From Bacillus sp. PK3_68 (GTDB lineage Bacteria > Bacillota > Bacilli > Bacillales > Domibacillaceae), in NCBI RefSeq assembly GCF_003600835.1, contig NZ_NQYC01000001.1, positions 1,940,001 to 2,004,000 of the forward strand: 64,000 nucleotides of DNA, written 5' to 3'. The position numbers and the translations under genes are program-made. Positions 28,168-37,836 of this stretch are shown piece by piece; positions within the stretch are counted from its first letter, which is position 1, and every line of letters begins with the position of its first letter. The notes below the pieces were generated by a model that did no database searches, had not been told where the DNA came from, and worked only from the letters and a program-made list of their open reading frames with translations.

Positions 28168-28324
28168 ACAGTAAATATTGACTATGATACTTACAGCTTG
28201 AAACAGCCGCCTGGGCTTGTGCGCTCTCGGATCACCTATTCACACTTTGCCTTCTCTCTTATCGTTTTTCTTAGTAGTTCTAATACCTGGCTGCCAGTTC
28301 TTTCTCTATCAAGCGTTGCTGGCC

Positions 28325-28720
28325 TTATTTTTCTCCTTCATTAATAAACGCTTCATAGTCGCCTTCACTTAGCAGCACCTTCAGTTCTTCCGGATTAGAC
28401 ATCTCCACTTCGATCAACCAGCCCTCTTTATAAGGCTGCTCGTTAATTAATTCAGGATTGTCCTCTAACCGTTCATTAACAGTCATAACCGTGCCTGAGA
28501 CAGGAGAAAATAATTCTGACACCGCCTTAACAGATTCAATAGTTCCCATAGATTCATTGGCCGTTACTTCGTCATTCATCTCTGGATTTTCTACAAATAC
28601 AATATCCCCTAACTGCTTTTGGGCATAATCAGAAATACCAATTCTTACCCGATTTTCACTTAATTGAAGTACCCATTCATGTTCTTCGCTATATAGTAGA
28701 TTCGCTGTTGCTTCTGTCAT
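28325..28720 (-). CDS. gcvH: glycine cleavage system H protein
   Basis: 131 residues, a lipoyl carrier that shuttles the aminomethyl group between the P and T proteins of glycine cleavage; in Bacillus it also hands lipoyl groups to other enzymes. The lipoyl lysine lies in IESVKAVSEL. YSEEHEWV and the GWLIEVEMSNPEEL end are family features. The ATG at 28720 has GGGAG 8 nt upstream. It lies 307 bp after sdaAA on the same strand and so probably has its own promoter. Being beside glyA-sdaAB-sdaAA it may be a second, glycine-linked copy. Confidence 0.9.
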   Translation of the reverse strand: MTEATANLLYSEEHEWVLQLSENRVRIGISDYAQKQLGDIVFVENPEMNDEVTANESMGTIESVKAVSELFSPVSGTVMTVNERLEDNPELINEQPYKEGWLIEVEMSNPEELKVLLSEGDYEAFINEGEK

Positions 28721-29027
28721 CTGTTTTTCTCCCTTTCCCCTCAAACGTTCTCTTTATTTTATAAATCCAATCGCTTCCTACTTAACTAACATATATATCA
28801 AAAAACAGTTTATACCCCATTTATAAGCCGGTGTCTTTATCCTAACAGTCACTGCCTTTTTACTGAGCTTCTTCCTGTAAATGGCTACCGCTCCCCCAAG
28901 CAATAGTCATTTTTTCTCCCACCGACAACACTTTTATTCAAGCTGCTCTCTGTCATCGTTACTTCTATATAAATAAACACTGATATCCCTTTTATATAGC
29001 AATCGTCTTTCCCATCCATAAATTGCT

Positions 29028-29909
29028 TTATTTCTTACTGCAGAAGAGCTGTTCTTTTATCCTCTGACCAGTCTCAGTCATAGCAAGACCGCCAAGAGCC
29101 GTTTCTCTTAATGTTCTTGGCATATCTTTCCCCACTTTGTACATTGCCTCAATTACCTCATCACATGGAATGCGGCTTTCTACTCCTGCAAGAGCCAAGT
29201 CTGCAGCCGAAAAAGCAATGGATGTACCGATCGCATTCCGTTTAATGCAAGGCACTTCAACAAGCCCTGCCACCGGATCACAAACCAATCCTAAGAGAGA
29301 CTTCATCGCTATCGCCGTTGCATGCACAGCTTGCTCTGGGCTGCCGCCCTTTAATTCAGTGATGGTGCCAGCAGCCATGGCGGCTGCCGAGCCCACTTCC
29401 GCCTGGCATCCTCCAGCAGCCCCGGAAATAAACGAACGATTAGCAATCACATAGCCGAGCATGCTGGCGGTAAACAGTCCCATAACCAACTCCTTAAAGG
29501 GCGTTCCGTCATTGTGATGAAGCGAAAAGAGCACGCCTGGCAAAATGCCTGCTGCTCCGGCAGTGGGCGTAGCCACAATGACTCCCATTCTGGCATTGCT
29601 TTCCGAAGTAGCCAGTGAGAAAGTCATCGCCTGACTAATATAGCTGCCTGTAAGCGTTTTTCCTCCGCGTACGTAATCTCGCATTTTTACGGCATCTCCT
29701 CCGGAAATTCCGCTCGGCGCGGATGAGGAATCCTCCGTTCCACTGTCGACCGCTTCCTTCATTTTGATGAGCCGTTCTTCCATCATGCGAAGAATCGTTT
29801 GTTGATTTTTGCCTGATTTCTTTTCTTCTAGCAGCAGCATCACTTCACCGATACTTTTCTGCTCCTTTTCACAAGACTTCAGAAGCTGTTTCATTGATAA
29901 GATCTCCAT
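29028..29909 (-). CDS. sdaAA: L-serine dehydratase, alpha subunit
   Basis: Iron-sulfur L-serine deaminase subunit that turns serine into pyruvate and ammonia with the beta subunit. 293 residues. The cluster cysteines are in GGCQAEVGSAAAMAAG, LVCDPVAGLVEVPCIKRN; TPTAGAAGILPG is conserved. Its ATG overlaps the sdaAB stop by one base (TGATG), and GAGG lies 8 nt upstream, inside sdaAB. Last gene of the riboswitch-controlled operon. Confidence 0.94.
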   Translation of the reverse strand: MEILSMKQLLKSCEKEQKSIGEVMLLLEEKKSGKNQQTILRMMEERLIKMKEAVDSGTEDSSSAPSGISGGDAVKMRDYVRGGKTLTGSYISQAMTFSLATSESNARMGVIVATPTAGAAGILPGVLFSLHHNDGTPFKELVMGLFTASMLGYVIANRSFISGAAGGCQAEVGSAAAMAAGTITELKGGSPEQAVHATAIAMKSLLGLVCDPVAGLVEVPCIKRNAIGTSIAFSAADLALAGVESRIPCDEVIEAMYKVGKDMPRTLRETALGGLAMTETGQRIKEQLFCSKK

Positions 29910-30427
29910 CAGGCATTCCTCGCAATTTCTTCTCTTAATCGATATATCTGATAGTTTCTAGCCAGCACCGAAAAATCATCGCTCGTGCTCAAACGAATAT
30001 CGACCATTCGGCCGTTGATCATAAAGATTTTCGATAACCCGCCTCCGAGAGAAGCACCGCCTACTTTTACAAGCTGGTTCCCCCGTCTAGCTGTAACCAT
30101 AGCCGTGTTCGGATGGTCAAAAAATAAGCAGCTTCCTTGCGGCTCAATCGTATAATCCAGGCCAACCTCCCCGGCCCGCTTCAGAGCATCCCGAATGCCC
30201 GAGTCATCCGTCCCCATGCCAAGTAAACCGCCAAGCAGTGCTTTATCCGTTCCATGCCCTTGATAGGTTTCAGCAAAGGAATCATAGAAGACAATATCCG
30301 CCTCTTCAGGACACCCGCCCAACCATTCATAAATAAATTTGCCAATCGATACAACGCCAGCGGTGTGAGAACTTGACGGCCCTACCATAATAGGCCCGAT
30401 AATGTCAAAGCAGCTTTGAAATTCCAT
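29909..30427 (-). CDS. sdaAB: L-serine dehydratase, beta subunit lacking the ACT domain
   Basis: 172 residues. The catalytic beta fold is complete: DIIGPIMVGPSSSHTAG, FAETYQGHGTDKALLGG, FDHPNTA, SLGGGLSKI. Typical Bacillus SdaAB is about 220 residues because a C-terminal ACT domain follows; here the protein ends right after the catalytic part and the next gene begins at once, so the ACT domain is truly absent and not lost to a frameshift. It starts 16 bp after glyA. Confidence 0.92.
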   Translation of the reverse strand: MEFQSCFDIIGPIMVGPSSSHTAGVVSIGKFIYEWLGGCPEEADIVFYDSFAETYQGHGTDKALLGGLLGMGTDDSGIRDALKRAGEVGLDYTIEPQGSCLFFDHPNTAMVTARRGNQLVKVGGASLGGGLSKIFMINGRMVDIRLSTSDDFSVLARNYQIYRLREEIARNA

Positions 30428-30442
30428 TTTGTTGCTCCTTTC

Positions 30443-31691
30443 CTATACGTTGACTGACTGTTGGAATAATGGATAAGCTTCGCAAATAGAGGCCGTTGTT
30501 TCTTTTGCCTGTGCCAGTACCGCCGGTTCCCCTTTGTTTTTCAACACGGCGGCTATCACCTGAGCAATTTTCTCCATTTGCTCTTCTTTCATGCCGCGCG
30601 TAGTTAACGCAGCTGTTCCCATCCGCACTCCGCTCGTCACAAACGGGCCTTCCGGATCATAAGGAATCGTGTTCTTATTTACGGTAATACCTGCTTCCTC
30701 AAGCAAACGCTCTGCTTCTTTTCCAGTCAGACTCCACGGACGCACATCCAGCAGGACAAGGTGGTTATCTGTCCCCCGGAAACAAGAGCAGCTCCTTCCC
30801 TCTTTAACGCTTCGCCCAGTGCCTGGCTGTTTCGGATAACTTGCTTGGCATACTCTTTAAAGTCCGGCTGCGATGCTTCGTTGAAAGCTACCGCTTTTGC
30901 TGCAATAATGTGCATAAGGGGGCCTCCCTGGATTCCTGGGAATACTGCTTTGTTAATAGCCTTAATGATTTCCTCGCCGTTCGTTAACACAATTCCTCCC
31001 CGAGGCCCCCTCAATGTTTTGTGGGTAGTGCTTGTCACAACATCTGCATAAGGAACAGGAGAAGGGTGAAGCCCTGCTGCCACCAGCCCGGCGATATGCG
31101 CCATGTCCACCATCAATTTCGCGTCCACTTGATCGGCAATCTCTTTAAAGCGGGCAAAATCAATCGTTCTCGGATAAGCGCTCGCCCCGGCAATGATCAA
31201 TTTCGGTTTTTCTTTATGGGCAATCTCCTCTAATTCATCGTAATCAATTAATTGCGTATCCTCCTTTACTCCATAAGAAACAACCTCAAACCATTTGCCA
31301 GAAATACTCACAGGGCTTCCGTGAGTTAAATGTCCGCCATGCGAAAGATTCATGCCCATGATTTTATCGCCAGGCTGAAGCAGTGCATAAAAGACGGCGA
31401 GATTCGCCTGCGCCCCGAGTGAGGCTGCACATTGGCATATTTAGCACCAAATAGGTTTGTCAGACGTTCAATCGCTGCCCGTTCCGCCACATCGACAAAT
31501 TCACAGCCCCCATAGTAGCGCCTTCCCGGATATCCTTCCGCGTACTTATTCGTCATTACACTTCCCATAGCTTCTAATACATCCGGGCTGACAAAGTTTT
31601 CTGATGCAATCAATTCCAATGTCTCATGCTGGCGTCTCTTTTCTTTCTCAATCGCCTCAAAAATAGTAAAATCATTTTTTTGCAAACTCAT
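30443..31691 (-). pseudogene. glyA: serine hydroxymethyltransferase, two frameshifts as read
   Basis: PLP enzyme interconverting glycine and serine with methylene-tetrahydrofolate. Three frames carry successive parts of one protein of about 415 residues: [12 protein letters not shown] to NVQPHSG, then [18 protein letters not shown] to ALVSGG (with the PLP lysine in [14 protein letters not shown]), then [20 protein letters not shown] to the stop at 30443. The breaks are at C4, 31413-31416, and C5, 30773-30777 (G runs on the coding strand). One extra G in each restores [16 protein letters not shown] and [17 protein letters not shown]. First gene of the operon, behind a glycine riboswitch; probably not the only glyA in the genome. 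Confidence 0.92.
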
Positions 31692-31762
31692 TTCCTTGCC
31701 TCCTATTCAGCTTTCCTCTTTTAAACATGTGCTGTACATTTATCTCTCGCTACCTTTTTCTG

Positions 31763-31980
31763 CACACAAAAAAGGACAGAAAAGGGCAACATTTCCCTTC
31801 TCTGTCCTTTTACCTGAGAGTTTAACTCTTATTGATCGTAGAGTCTTCCCCTTTGGTGGCGTACCTAAACGCGCTCTCCAGAGGTGCGTCCCATTGTGGT
31901 TCTTCTACCTGAGAGATTAGCTCCAAGGGTCTTTTTGGAACTTGCTCCTTCGGTGGCTTATTGCTCGCGCTCTCCCACAA
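31763..31980 (-). promoter_or_regulatory. tandem glycine riboswitch with terminator
   Basis: The minus strand shows two glycine aptamers: GGGAGAGCGCGAGC...CCACCGAAGGAGCAAG...CTCTCAGGTAGAAG, then GGAGAGCGCG...CGCCACCAAAGGGGAAG...CTCTCAGGTAAAAGGAC. The last aptamer strand runs into a 13-bp hairpin (one G-U pair) followed by a T6 run (31768-31807), a terminator. In known cases glycine binding stabilises the aptamer and prevents termination, turning the genes on. It precedes glyA by about 70 bp. Confidence 0.95.
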
Positions 31981-32070
31981 TCGTCATCCGCTATTTTTGT
32001 TTAGAATATTAAAAATAATTATAATTGTCAACCACTTTTTCAATTTATAAAGATAGGAAAAAGCAATATA

Positions 32071-32106
32071 AAAAGAGCACTCTGAAAAACCAGAAAATGC
32101 TCTTTT
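32071..32106 (-). terminator. terminator of the nitroreductase gene
   Basis: AAAAGAGCA and TGCTCTTTT enclose a small inner stem (TCTG/CAGA), 20 bp after the nitroreductase stop. Confidence 0.75.
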
Positions 32107-32126
32107 ATTAAATAACGTCTATTTAG

Positions 32127-32753
32127 TTAGATAAAACGAACTGTTTCTTCCAGCGGAAGACGAGTCGTTTTATGAGCAGGCGCAGCAGCTTTACCAATAG
32201 CGATTAAAACAATTGGAATGTAGCGTTCCGGTACATCAAACCGCTCAGCAAACTTCTGCTTATCAAAGCCGCCCATAGTTACCGTATCATAACCATTCGC
32301 TTTGGCAATAAGCATAAGCTGCATAGAGACGAGCCCTGCATCAAATGAAGCAATATTGGCTCTTGCTTCAACTGGCGCATTAGGATACGTATTATATGTG
32401 TTTTGAATCAGTTTATTCATACTCGCTTCATCCATAAAGCCAGCTTCATAGCTGCTTTGGTATACCTTTTCAACATTTTTATACATTTCTACATCGCCTA
32501 GAACAGCAATGACAGCGGAAGATGTCTCCACTTGCTCTTGGTTGTAAGCAATGGCTCTTAGTTCCTTCTTTACCTCCTCATTATCAATAACGATAAAGCG
32601 CCATGGCTGAAGGTTGCTAGATGAAGGAGCTAGCATCGCTTCTTGCAGCATTTCTTCTATTTCATTTCTCGAAATTTTATAAGTTGGATCATATTTTCTA
32701 ACAGAATGGCGATTGCGAATCACTTCTGATAAACTTTGCATAGTTATTGTCAC
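32127..32753 (-). CDS. nitroreductase-family oxidoreductase
   Basis: FMN-dependent NAD(P)H oxidoreductase, 208 residues. Motifs are the FMN-binding RNRHSVRKYD, MLAPSSSNLQPWRF and a C-terminal MGGFDKQKFAERF. GTG start at 32753, 8 nt after GGAGG. Divergent from an HxlR regulator across two palindromes. The pairing recalls B. subtilis YodB-YodC, where the reductase detoxifies quinones and nitro-compounds; that role is inferred. Confidence 0.9.
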   Translation of the reverse strand: MTITMQSLSEVIRNRHSVRKYDPTYKISRNEIEEMLQEAMLAPSSSNLQPWRFIVIDNEEVKKELRAIAYNQEQVETSSAVIAVLGDVEMYKNVEKVYQSSYEAGFMDEASMNKLIQNTYNTYPNAPVEARANIASFDAGLVSMQLMLIAKANGYDTVTMGGFDKQKFAERFDVPERYIPIVLIAIGKAAAPAHKTTRLPLEETVRFI

Positions 32754-32770
32754 TTTCTTTCCCTCCTAAT

Positions 32771-32823
32771 TGAACTTACTTTAAGTAAGTTCAAAACCAA
32801 GCTTACTATTAGTAAGCTTGGTT
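32771..32823. promoter_or_regulatory. two YodB-like operators in the divergent promoter
   Basis: TGAACTTACT-TTA-AGTAAGTTCA (32771-32793) and AACCAAGCTTACT-ATT-AGTAAGCTTGGTT (32795-32823) are perfect inverted repeats. Both share the core TTACT-N3-AGTAA, like the TAC-N7-GTA box known for YodB. They fill most of the gap between the nitroreductase and HxlR genes. Confidence 0.8.
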
Positions 32824-32872
32824 TGTCAAATACTATATGCTAAAATTTATATAAAAACATTGAGGTTATAGA

Positions 32873-33220
32873 ATGAGCGAACAAAATGAGTTGAATTGTT
32901 CTCAGTACAAAGATAAGACCACTATTTGCGATAACTTTCACCACACGATCGAGTTCATCGGAAAGCGCTGGATGGGAGTCATTATTTATACACTGCTGAA
33001 AGGCCCTAAACGGTATCACGAATTATTAAACGAAATCCCCGGCATTTCTGATCGGCTCCTTACAGAACGACTGCGCGAGCTAGAAAATGAGAGACTAGTT
33101 GTGAAGAAAACATTTGAATCCTCCCCAAGAAAAGTGATCTATGAACTAACCCCAATCGGCAAAGAACTAGAAGATGTCATTACTGCTGTTATGCGCTGGG
33201 TTAGTAAAGCTTCTCAGTGA
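32873..33220 (+). CDS. HxlR-family regulator, YodB-like
   Basis: 115 residues, one winged-helix domain (TIEFIGKRWMGVIIYTLLKG, ISDRLLTERLRELENERLV). A cysteine lies 11 residues before the glycine of GKRW, the same position as redox-active Cys6 of YodB, and a second Cys is at residue 9. Likely a thiol/quinone-sensing repressor of itself and the divergent nitroreductase. Confidence 0.88.
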   Translation: MSEQNELNCSQYKDKTTICDNFHHTIEFIGKRWMGVIIYTLLKGPKRYHELLNEIPGISDRLLTERLRELENERLVVKKTFESSPRKVIYELTPIGKELEDVITAVMRWVSKASQ

Positions 33221-33227
33221 TATTTTA

Positions 33228-34202
33228 TTAGTCCCTTTTTAAATGCCGATTCAGACCCTGTAAATAGTAGGCCCGGCTTTTCCATACCCCCTTATGCTCA
33301 AGTTTTAATTCAGCTAGTAATTTTGTTGCAACAGAAATAGAAGAAAAACTTAGAAAACGCCGAAACTGCTGATTAGTGATCGTTTCTCCGAGAAGTAAGT
33401 AATAATCTATTAATGCCTGAATATGAGCTTGCCGGGACAGCTGTCCACAAATTCGACAAACCCATCCTCCCCTGCTTCTTATCATGGAAAGAGCTTTACA
33501 ATAATCACAATAAACACCTGGCAGTATATCCAATTGATCAATGTTATAGAGCTTTAATACATCTTGGTTACATTCGGTGTTACTTTCCAATAGGAGAATG
33601 GAGAGTTTTTGAAGTTCTTTTACGTTTTTTACTCTATCAGGATACAAATTATATAATTTTTGCATTGTATCAAATATCATATCTGGACGGATTACTTTAT
33701 TTGCGGGAGCAGATTTGATAACGGATGAAGAGTTGCTGATAACCACTAAAGTATCAAGAGGAACAGTTGGAAAGTTGACAGTTGACAGCCATGACATGAA
33801 CTGTGAAGCTTGTCTTTGCACTTGGAGAATAGGATCTGGAAATGCTTCCTCTGTTTCATTAAGTGTTCGAATAAGCTGGTGGAAGGTTTGATCAAAAGTG
33901 AGAATTCCAGAAATGTTTTTCACCTCGAGGATTAAGAAGAAATAAGGGGTTAAAATTAGTGTATCTAATTGAAAAAACAGCCCTTTTTTAAAGGGAAGCC
34001 TAATATCATGAAAAATAAAATAGTTTCGCTCCGGCAAAATCTTGAAATAGTAATCTAAAGACTTCTCTCCACGATATCCTGCATAGCTCTTTGCCAGATC
34101 CTTCTTGATTTTATAGATATAAGGATGATCTGATGGAAGTCTTCTTAGCAACGCCTCCAATTTTAAAATTTTCAATGGTTTGTCTCTCTTTTTAACAATC
34201 AA
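33228..34202 (-). CDS. NERD-domain protein with zinc-ribbon-like motif
   Basis: 324 residues. A nuclease-related NERD domain occupies about 40-150 (YRGEKSLDYYF, FQLDTLILTPYFFLILEVKN; the D...ExK pattern of the restriction-endonuclease fold is present as LDTL and LEVKN). Residues 230-260 hold YCDYCKA...WVCRICG, a four-cysteine zinc ribbon. The last 65 residues look like a helical domain. NERD proteins are of unknown function, possibly DNA-processing. Single gene, convergent with hxlR. Confidence 0.82.
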   Translation of the reverse strand: MIVKKRDKPLKILKLEALLRRLPSDHPYIYKIKKDLAKSYAGYRGEKSLDYYFKILPERNYFIFHDIRLPFKKGLFFQLDTLILTPYFFLILEVKNISGILTFDQTFHQLIRTLNETEEAFPDPILQVQRQASQFMSWLSTVNFPTVPLDTLVVISNSSSVIKSAPANKVIRPDMIFDTMQKLYNLYPDRVKNVKELQKLSILLLESNTECNQDVLKLYNIDQLDILPGVYCDYCKALSMIRSRGGWVCRICGQLSRQAHIQALIDYYLLLGETITNQQFRRFLSFSSISVATKLLAELKLEHKGVWKSRAYYLQGLNRHLKRD

Positions 34203-34424
34203 TTCCCTCTGCCTCCTTTATAAGAATAGTCATTCTAGATTAGTTAAGAAAAGCCTTCTTTTAAAAAGAGTATTTCACAGAGAGAAAACTAATTTTTCAG
34301 GCTATACTAGCGAAGTTAGTTAACTTATTAGCCGATTTCTCTATTTATCAGCCAAATCTTTAATTTTATTATCTAAATTTGACCTTATATTATCCAAAAC
34401 AGTTCATTTATTAACCAAACACAA

Positions 34425-34454
34425 AAAGGACTTACCATGAATGGTAAGTCCTTT
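34425..34454 (-). terminator. ssrA terminator
   Basis: A 14-bp stem, AAAGGACTTACCAT with ATGGTAAGTCCTTT, is followed by TTTTTGTG on the minus strand, 31 bp after the tmRNA 3' end. The gap 34203-34424 upstream of the NERD gene shows nothing else. Confidence 0.85.
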
Positions 34455-34485
34455 ACATTCTATGAGTTATCCACCAAGTTATGTA

Positions 34486-34850
34486 TGGTGGAGACGGAGG
34501 GAGTCGAACCCTCGTCCAAAGATAACGGCACTTGAACGTCTACGAGCGTAGTCGATATATTCGGATTTCGCTGTACCTTTTGCCTACCGACGGGCGGCCG
34601 GACAGCTAGCCTGATTGATCTCTTCCTTTGTCCCCAGGCGGAGAACTACGGCGTAGCCCACTAAGAGTGAGTCCCTTACCCTACCACATGGGCGATGGAG
34701 GGAGGAACCGCTATCAGCTGTTATTAAGCAGCGAAAGCGAGGTTGTTGTTTTGTTTGCCAGTTATTATTGGCTTTGACGTTTTTACGAGGACGATCCCCT
34801 CGGCTCGCAGCCCAAGCTCGAACTATCCCTGTCGAATCCGTAACGTCCCC
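34486..34850 (-). ncRNA. ssrA: transfer-messenger RNA (tmRNA)
   Basis: 365 nt. The 5' end GGGGACGTTACGGATTCGAC and the 3' end TTCGACTCCCTCCGTCTCCACCA (given in parts: TTCGACTCCC, CCGTCTCCACCA) form the tRNA-like half; CCA is encoded. The tag frame runs 34759-34727 and reads GKQNNNLAFAA followed by two TAA stops, giving AGKQNNNLAFAA with the charged alanine. tmRNA rescues stalled ribosomes with SmpB, whose gene lies 92 bp upstream. Confidence 0.97.
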
Positions 34851-34942
34851 ATTATAAAATAGGAACCGGACCAAATGTCCGAAGCTCAGCTACAGTTCTT
34901 ATTATACCATTTTTCATAGAAAAAGCAACAGTTGTTCGCCCT

Positions 34943-35410
34943 TTACCCTTTCTGCCGCTCTCTAAACGCGCGCTCTACATCGCGCTTTGCTTCTTTCTTC
35001 TTCAAGTCTTCCCGCTTGTCAAACTTCTTCTTCCCTTTAGCCAGACCGATTAGCAGCTTGGCGTAACCGTCTTTTAAATACATTTTCAGCGGGACAATTG
35101 AATAACCTGCTTCCTTTGTTTCCCCAATGAGCTTATCAATCTGTTTGCGGTGCAATAACAGCTTTCTCGTTCTGAGCGGGTCATGATTATAGCGGTTTCC
35201 CTGCTCATAGGGACTGATATGCATGTTATATACAAACACTTCCCCTTTTTGAATGCGGGCAAACGCGTCTTTTAAATTTACTCTTCCAGCACGGATTGAC
35301 TTAATTTCCGTTCCTTGAAGTACGATCCCCGCTTCAAACGTTTCTTCGATAAAAAAATCATGGCGCGCTTTTTTATTTTGCGCAACTACTTTTCCTTCTC
35401 CCTTTGGCAT
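34943..35410 (-). CDS. smpB: tmRNA-binding protein SmpB
   Basis: 155 residues, normal size. Family landmarks: [39 protein letters not shown], and the basic tail [20 protein letters not shown]. It carries tmRNA to stalled ribosomes. Between rnr and ssrA in the conserved Bacillus order, on the same strand. Confidence 0.97.
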   Translation of the reverse strand: MPKGEGKVVAQNKKARHDFFIEETFEAGIVLQGTEIKSIRAGRVNLKDAFARIQKGEVFVYNMHISPYEQGNRYNHDPLRTRKLLLHRKQIDKLIGETKEAGYSIVPLKMYLKDGYAKLLIGLAKGKKKFDKREDLKKKEAKRDVERAFRERQKG

Positions 35411-35469
35411 TTTTCTTCACCTTCCGTTATTCAGTCCGACCCGGCAGCCTGGAAGCTGCCGGGTGCCTG

Positions 35470-37812
35470 TTATCCTTTATTCCGGCGTCTTTTCTTCGCT
35501 TGTTTTTTTGCTACGCCTTCATAATATTTACCGCGTTTTTTCTTTTTGTTTGGCGGCTGATTCGTCCATTCGCCGCCCGCTCCTTCATCGCTGTTGCCTT
35601 GCGGGCCGCTTGCTTTTTTGCTTTGTGATTTTCCATTAATCGTTTTTGTCTGAACAGCAGGACGTTTTCTTATATTTTTCATGCCAACAATCTCAAAGTC
35701 AATGGATTGTTCGTCCTTATTTACATCTCTCACTCTGACGGTAATTTGATCGCCGATGCGGAAAACATTTCCCGTCCGCTCACCAATCATAGCAAATTGC
35801 TGTTCATCATAGCGATAGTAATCATCCGTCATATAAGAGACATGGATCAAGCCTTCGATGGTGTTTTCCAACTCAACAAACATCCCAAAGTTGGTGACAG
35901 AACTAATAATGCCGTCAAACTCTTCCCCAATTTTATCCAGCATGAATTCTGCTTTTTTCAGTTCATCTGTGTCACGTTCGGCATCCACAGCCCGGCGCTC
36001 CATGTTCGATGTATGTTCGGCAATTTCCGGCAGGCGTGCTTCCCACTTTGCCTGAGTAGCCGGATCCACCTGCTTCTCAATTAAATACGTACGGATTAGA
36101 CGGTGCACAATTAAATCCGGGTAACGTCGAATGGGTGAAGTGAAGTGCGTATAATAATCTGTCGATAATCCAAAATGCCCTAGGCTTTCATCATAGTATT
36201 TCGCCTGCTGCATGGAACGAAGCATAACGGTAGAAATGATTACTTCTTCCGGTTTGCCTTGGATCGCCTCAAGCACTTCCTGCAAAGCGCGCGGATGTAC
36301 AGAGTTAGACGTGCCTTTGACAACTAATCCGAAGTTCGTAATGAATTCAAAGAAACGCTGCAGCTTATCTTCTTTCGGATCTTCATGGATCCGATAAATG
36401 AACGGTACATCCATCCAATGAAAATGTTCGGCTACTGTTTCATTCGCTGCCAGCATGAATTCTTCAATTAACCGCTCGGCAACGGACCGCTCACGCAGCA
36501 CGACATCCACCGGCTTGCCGTCTTCATCAACAATGACTTTCGATTCTTTAAAGTCAAAATCAATGGCACCACGCTTCTCCCGCTTCTTATGCAAGATAGC
36601 CGCCAGCTCTTCCATGTCTTCAAATAATGGTACAAGCGGTGCATACTTCGACCGCAGTTCTTCATTTTTATCAACAAGAATATCATTTACATCACTATAC
36701 GTCATTCGCTCAGTTGTCTTAATCACACTTTGGAAAATTTCGTGGCTTACGACTTCGCCGGATGAGTTAATCTCCATCTCACACGAGAGTGTCAGCCGGT
36801 CCACTTTTGGGTTCAGTGAGCAAATACCATTAGAAAGACGATGTGGGATCATTGGGATGACGCGGTCAACGAGGTAAACACTCGTACCTCGCTCATACGC
36901 CTCCTCATCGATGGGAGAACCTTCTGTCACATAATAACTGACATCAGCAATATGAACGCCGAGCTTATAGTTTCCATTATCGAGCTTTGTCACAGTCACG
37001 GCATCGTCTAAATCTTTCGCATCGGCGCCGTCAATCGTGACAATCGTTTCTTCGCGCAAATCCCGTCGGCCTTCTATCTCTTTTTCGCTAATTGTTTCCG
37101 GTACAGCATTTGCCTGTTCCATCACTTCCTCAGGGAATTCCTGTGGCAAGCCATGCTTATAAATAATTGAAATAATATCTACACCCGGGTCATTTTTGTG
37201 GCCAAGAATCTGTATGACTTCCCCTTCAGCACTTTTACGCCCATCCGGATAAGAAGTAATTTTCACAACCACTTTGTGGCCCTCAATTGCCCCGTGAGCA
37301 GCCTCCTTCGGAATGAAAATATCACTCGCAAACTTTTTATCATCGGGGATGACAAAACCAAAATGCTTACTGTCAGTGTATGTACCAACAATCTCTGTTT
37401 TTCCACGCTCAAGAATGCGGACAACCGTCCCTTCTCGTCGTGATCCGCTCGTTTCCGAAGTCACCCTCACAAGCGCAATGTCGCCATTTAATGCGCCATT
37501 TGTTTCATGCGGAGGAATAAATATATCGTCCATTCCTTGTTCTTCGGGCACTAAAAAAGCAAAGCCTTTTGAATGTCCGGAAATTTTACCGCGTACTAAA
37601 TTCATTTTTTCAGGAAGCCCGTAGCGATTCGCTCTGGTCCGAACGACCAATCCCTTTTCTTCCATATATACAAGAGCCTTCACAAAATCTTTAAACTCAG
37701 CAGAATCTTCAATTTGCATCATCTCTTCCAGCTCTTTAACAGTGAGCGGCTTGTAGGACTCTTCCTTCATATATGTCAATAATCTGTCAACAAGCTCATT
37801 TTGCTGATCCAT
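35470..37812 (-). CDS. rnr: ribonuclease R
   Basis: 3'-5' exoribonuclease that degrades structured RNA, including defective messages in the tmRNA pathway. 780 residues: an N-terminal helix-turn-helix (residues 1-60), two cold-shock domains, the RNB catalytic domain with [16 protein letters not shown] (metal-binding Asp residues), an S1 domain ([20 protein letters not shown]) and a basic tail ending KKRRRNKG. 59 bp from smpB. Confidence 0.97.
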   Translation of the reverse strand: MDQQNELVDRLLTYMKEESYKPLTVKELEEMMQIEDSAEFKDFVKALVYMEEKGLVVRTRANRYGLPEKMNLVRGKISGHSKGFAFLVPEEQGMDDIFIPPHETNGALNGDIALVRVTSETSGSRREGTVVRILERGKTEIVGTYTDSKHFGFVIPDDKKFASDIFIPKEAAHGAIEGHKVVVKITSYPDGRKSAEGEVIQILGHKNDPGVDIISIIYKHGLPQEFPEEVMEQANAVPETISEKEIEGRRDLREETIVTIDGADAKDLDDAVTVTKLDNGNYKLGVHIADVSYYVTEGSPIDEEAYERGTSVYLVDRVIPMIPHRLSNGICSLNPKVDRLTLSCEMEINSSGEVVSHEIFQSVIKTTERMTYSDVNDILVDKNEELRSKYAPLVPLFEDMEELAAILHKKREKRGAIDFDFKESKVIVDEDGKPVDVVLRERSVAERLIEEFMLAANETVAEHFHWMDVPFIYRIHEDPKEDKLQRFFEFITNFGLVVKGTSNSVHPRALQEVLEAIQGKPEEVIISTVMLRSMQQAKYYDESLGHFGLSTDYYTHFTSPIRRYPDLIVHRLIRTYLIEKQVDPATQAKWEARLPEIAEHTSNMERRAVDAERDTDELKKAEFMLDKIGEEFDGIISSVTNFGMFVELENTIEGLIHVSYMTDDYYRYDEQQFAMIGERTGNVFRIGDQITVRVRDVNKDEQSIDFEIVGMKNIRKRPAVQTKTINGKSQSKKASGPQGNSDEGAGGEWTNQPPNKKKKRGKYYEGVAKKQAKKRRRNKG

Positions 37813-37836
37813 AGCAGTCCCTCCTTACATTTTGTA

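Noticed and set aside
28745-29027. Second glycine riboswitch before gcvH
   Set aside because: The gap lacks the CACCGAAGG and CTCTCAGG elements that are clear before glyA.
34584-34874. 96-codon minus-strand open frame
   Set aside because: It lies inside the tmRNA gene, which explains the sequence fully.
36455-36877. 140-codon plus-strand frame opposite rnr
   Set aside because: Ser-rich shadow of a conserved gene with no SD or family features.
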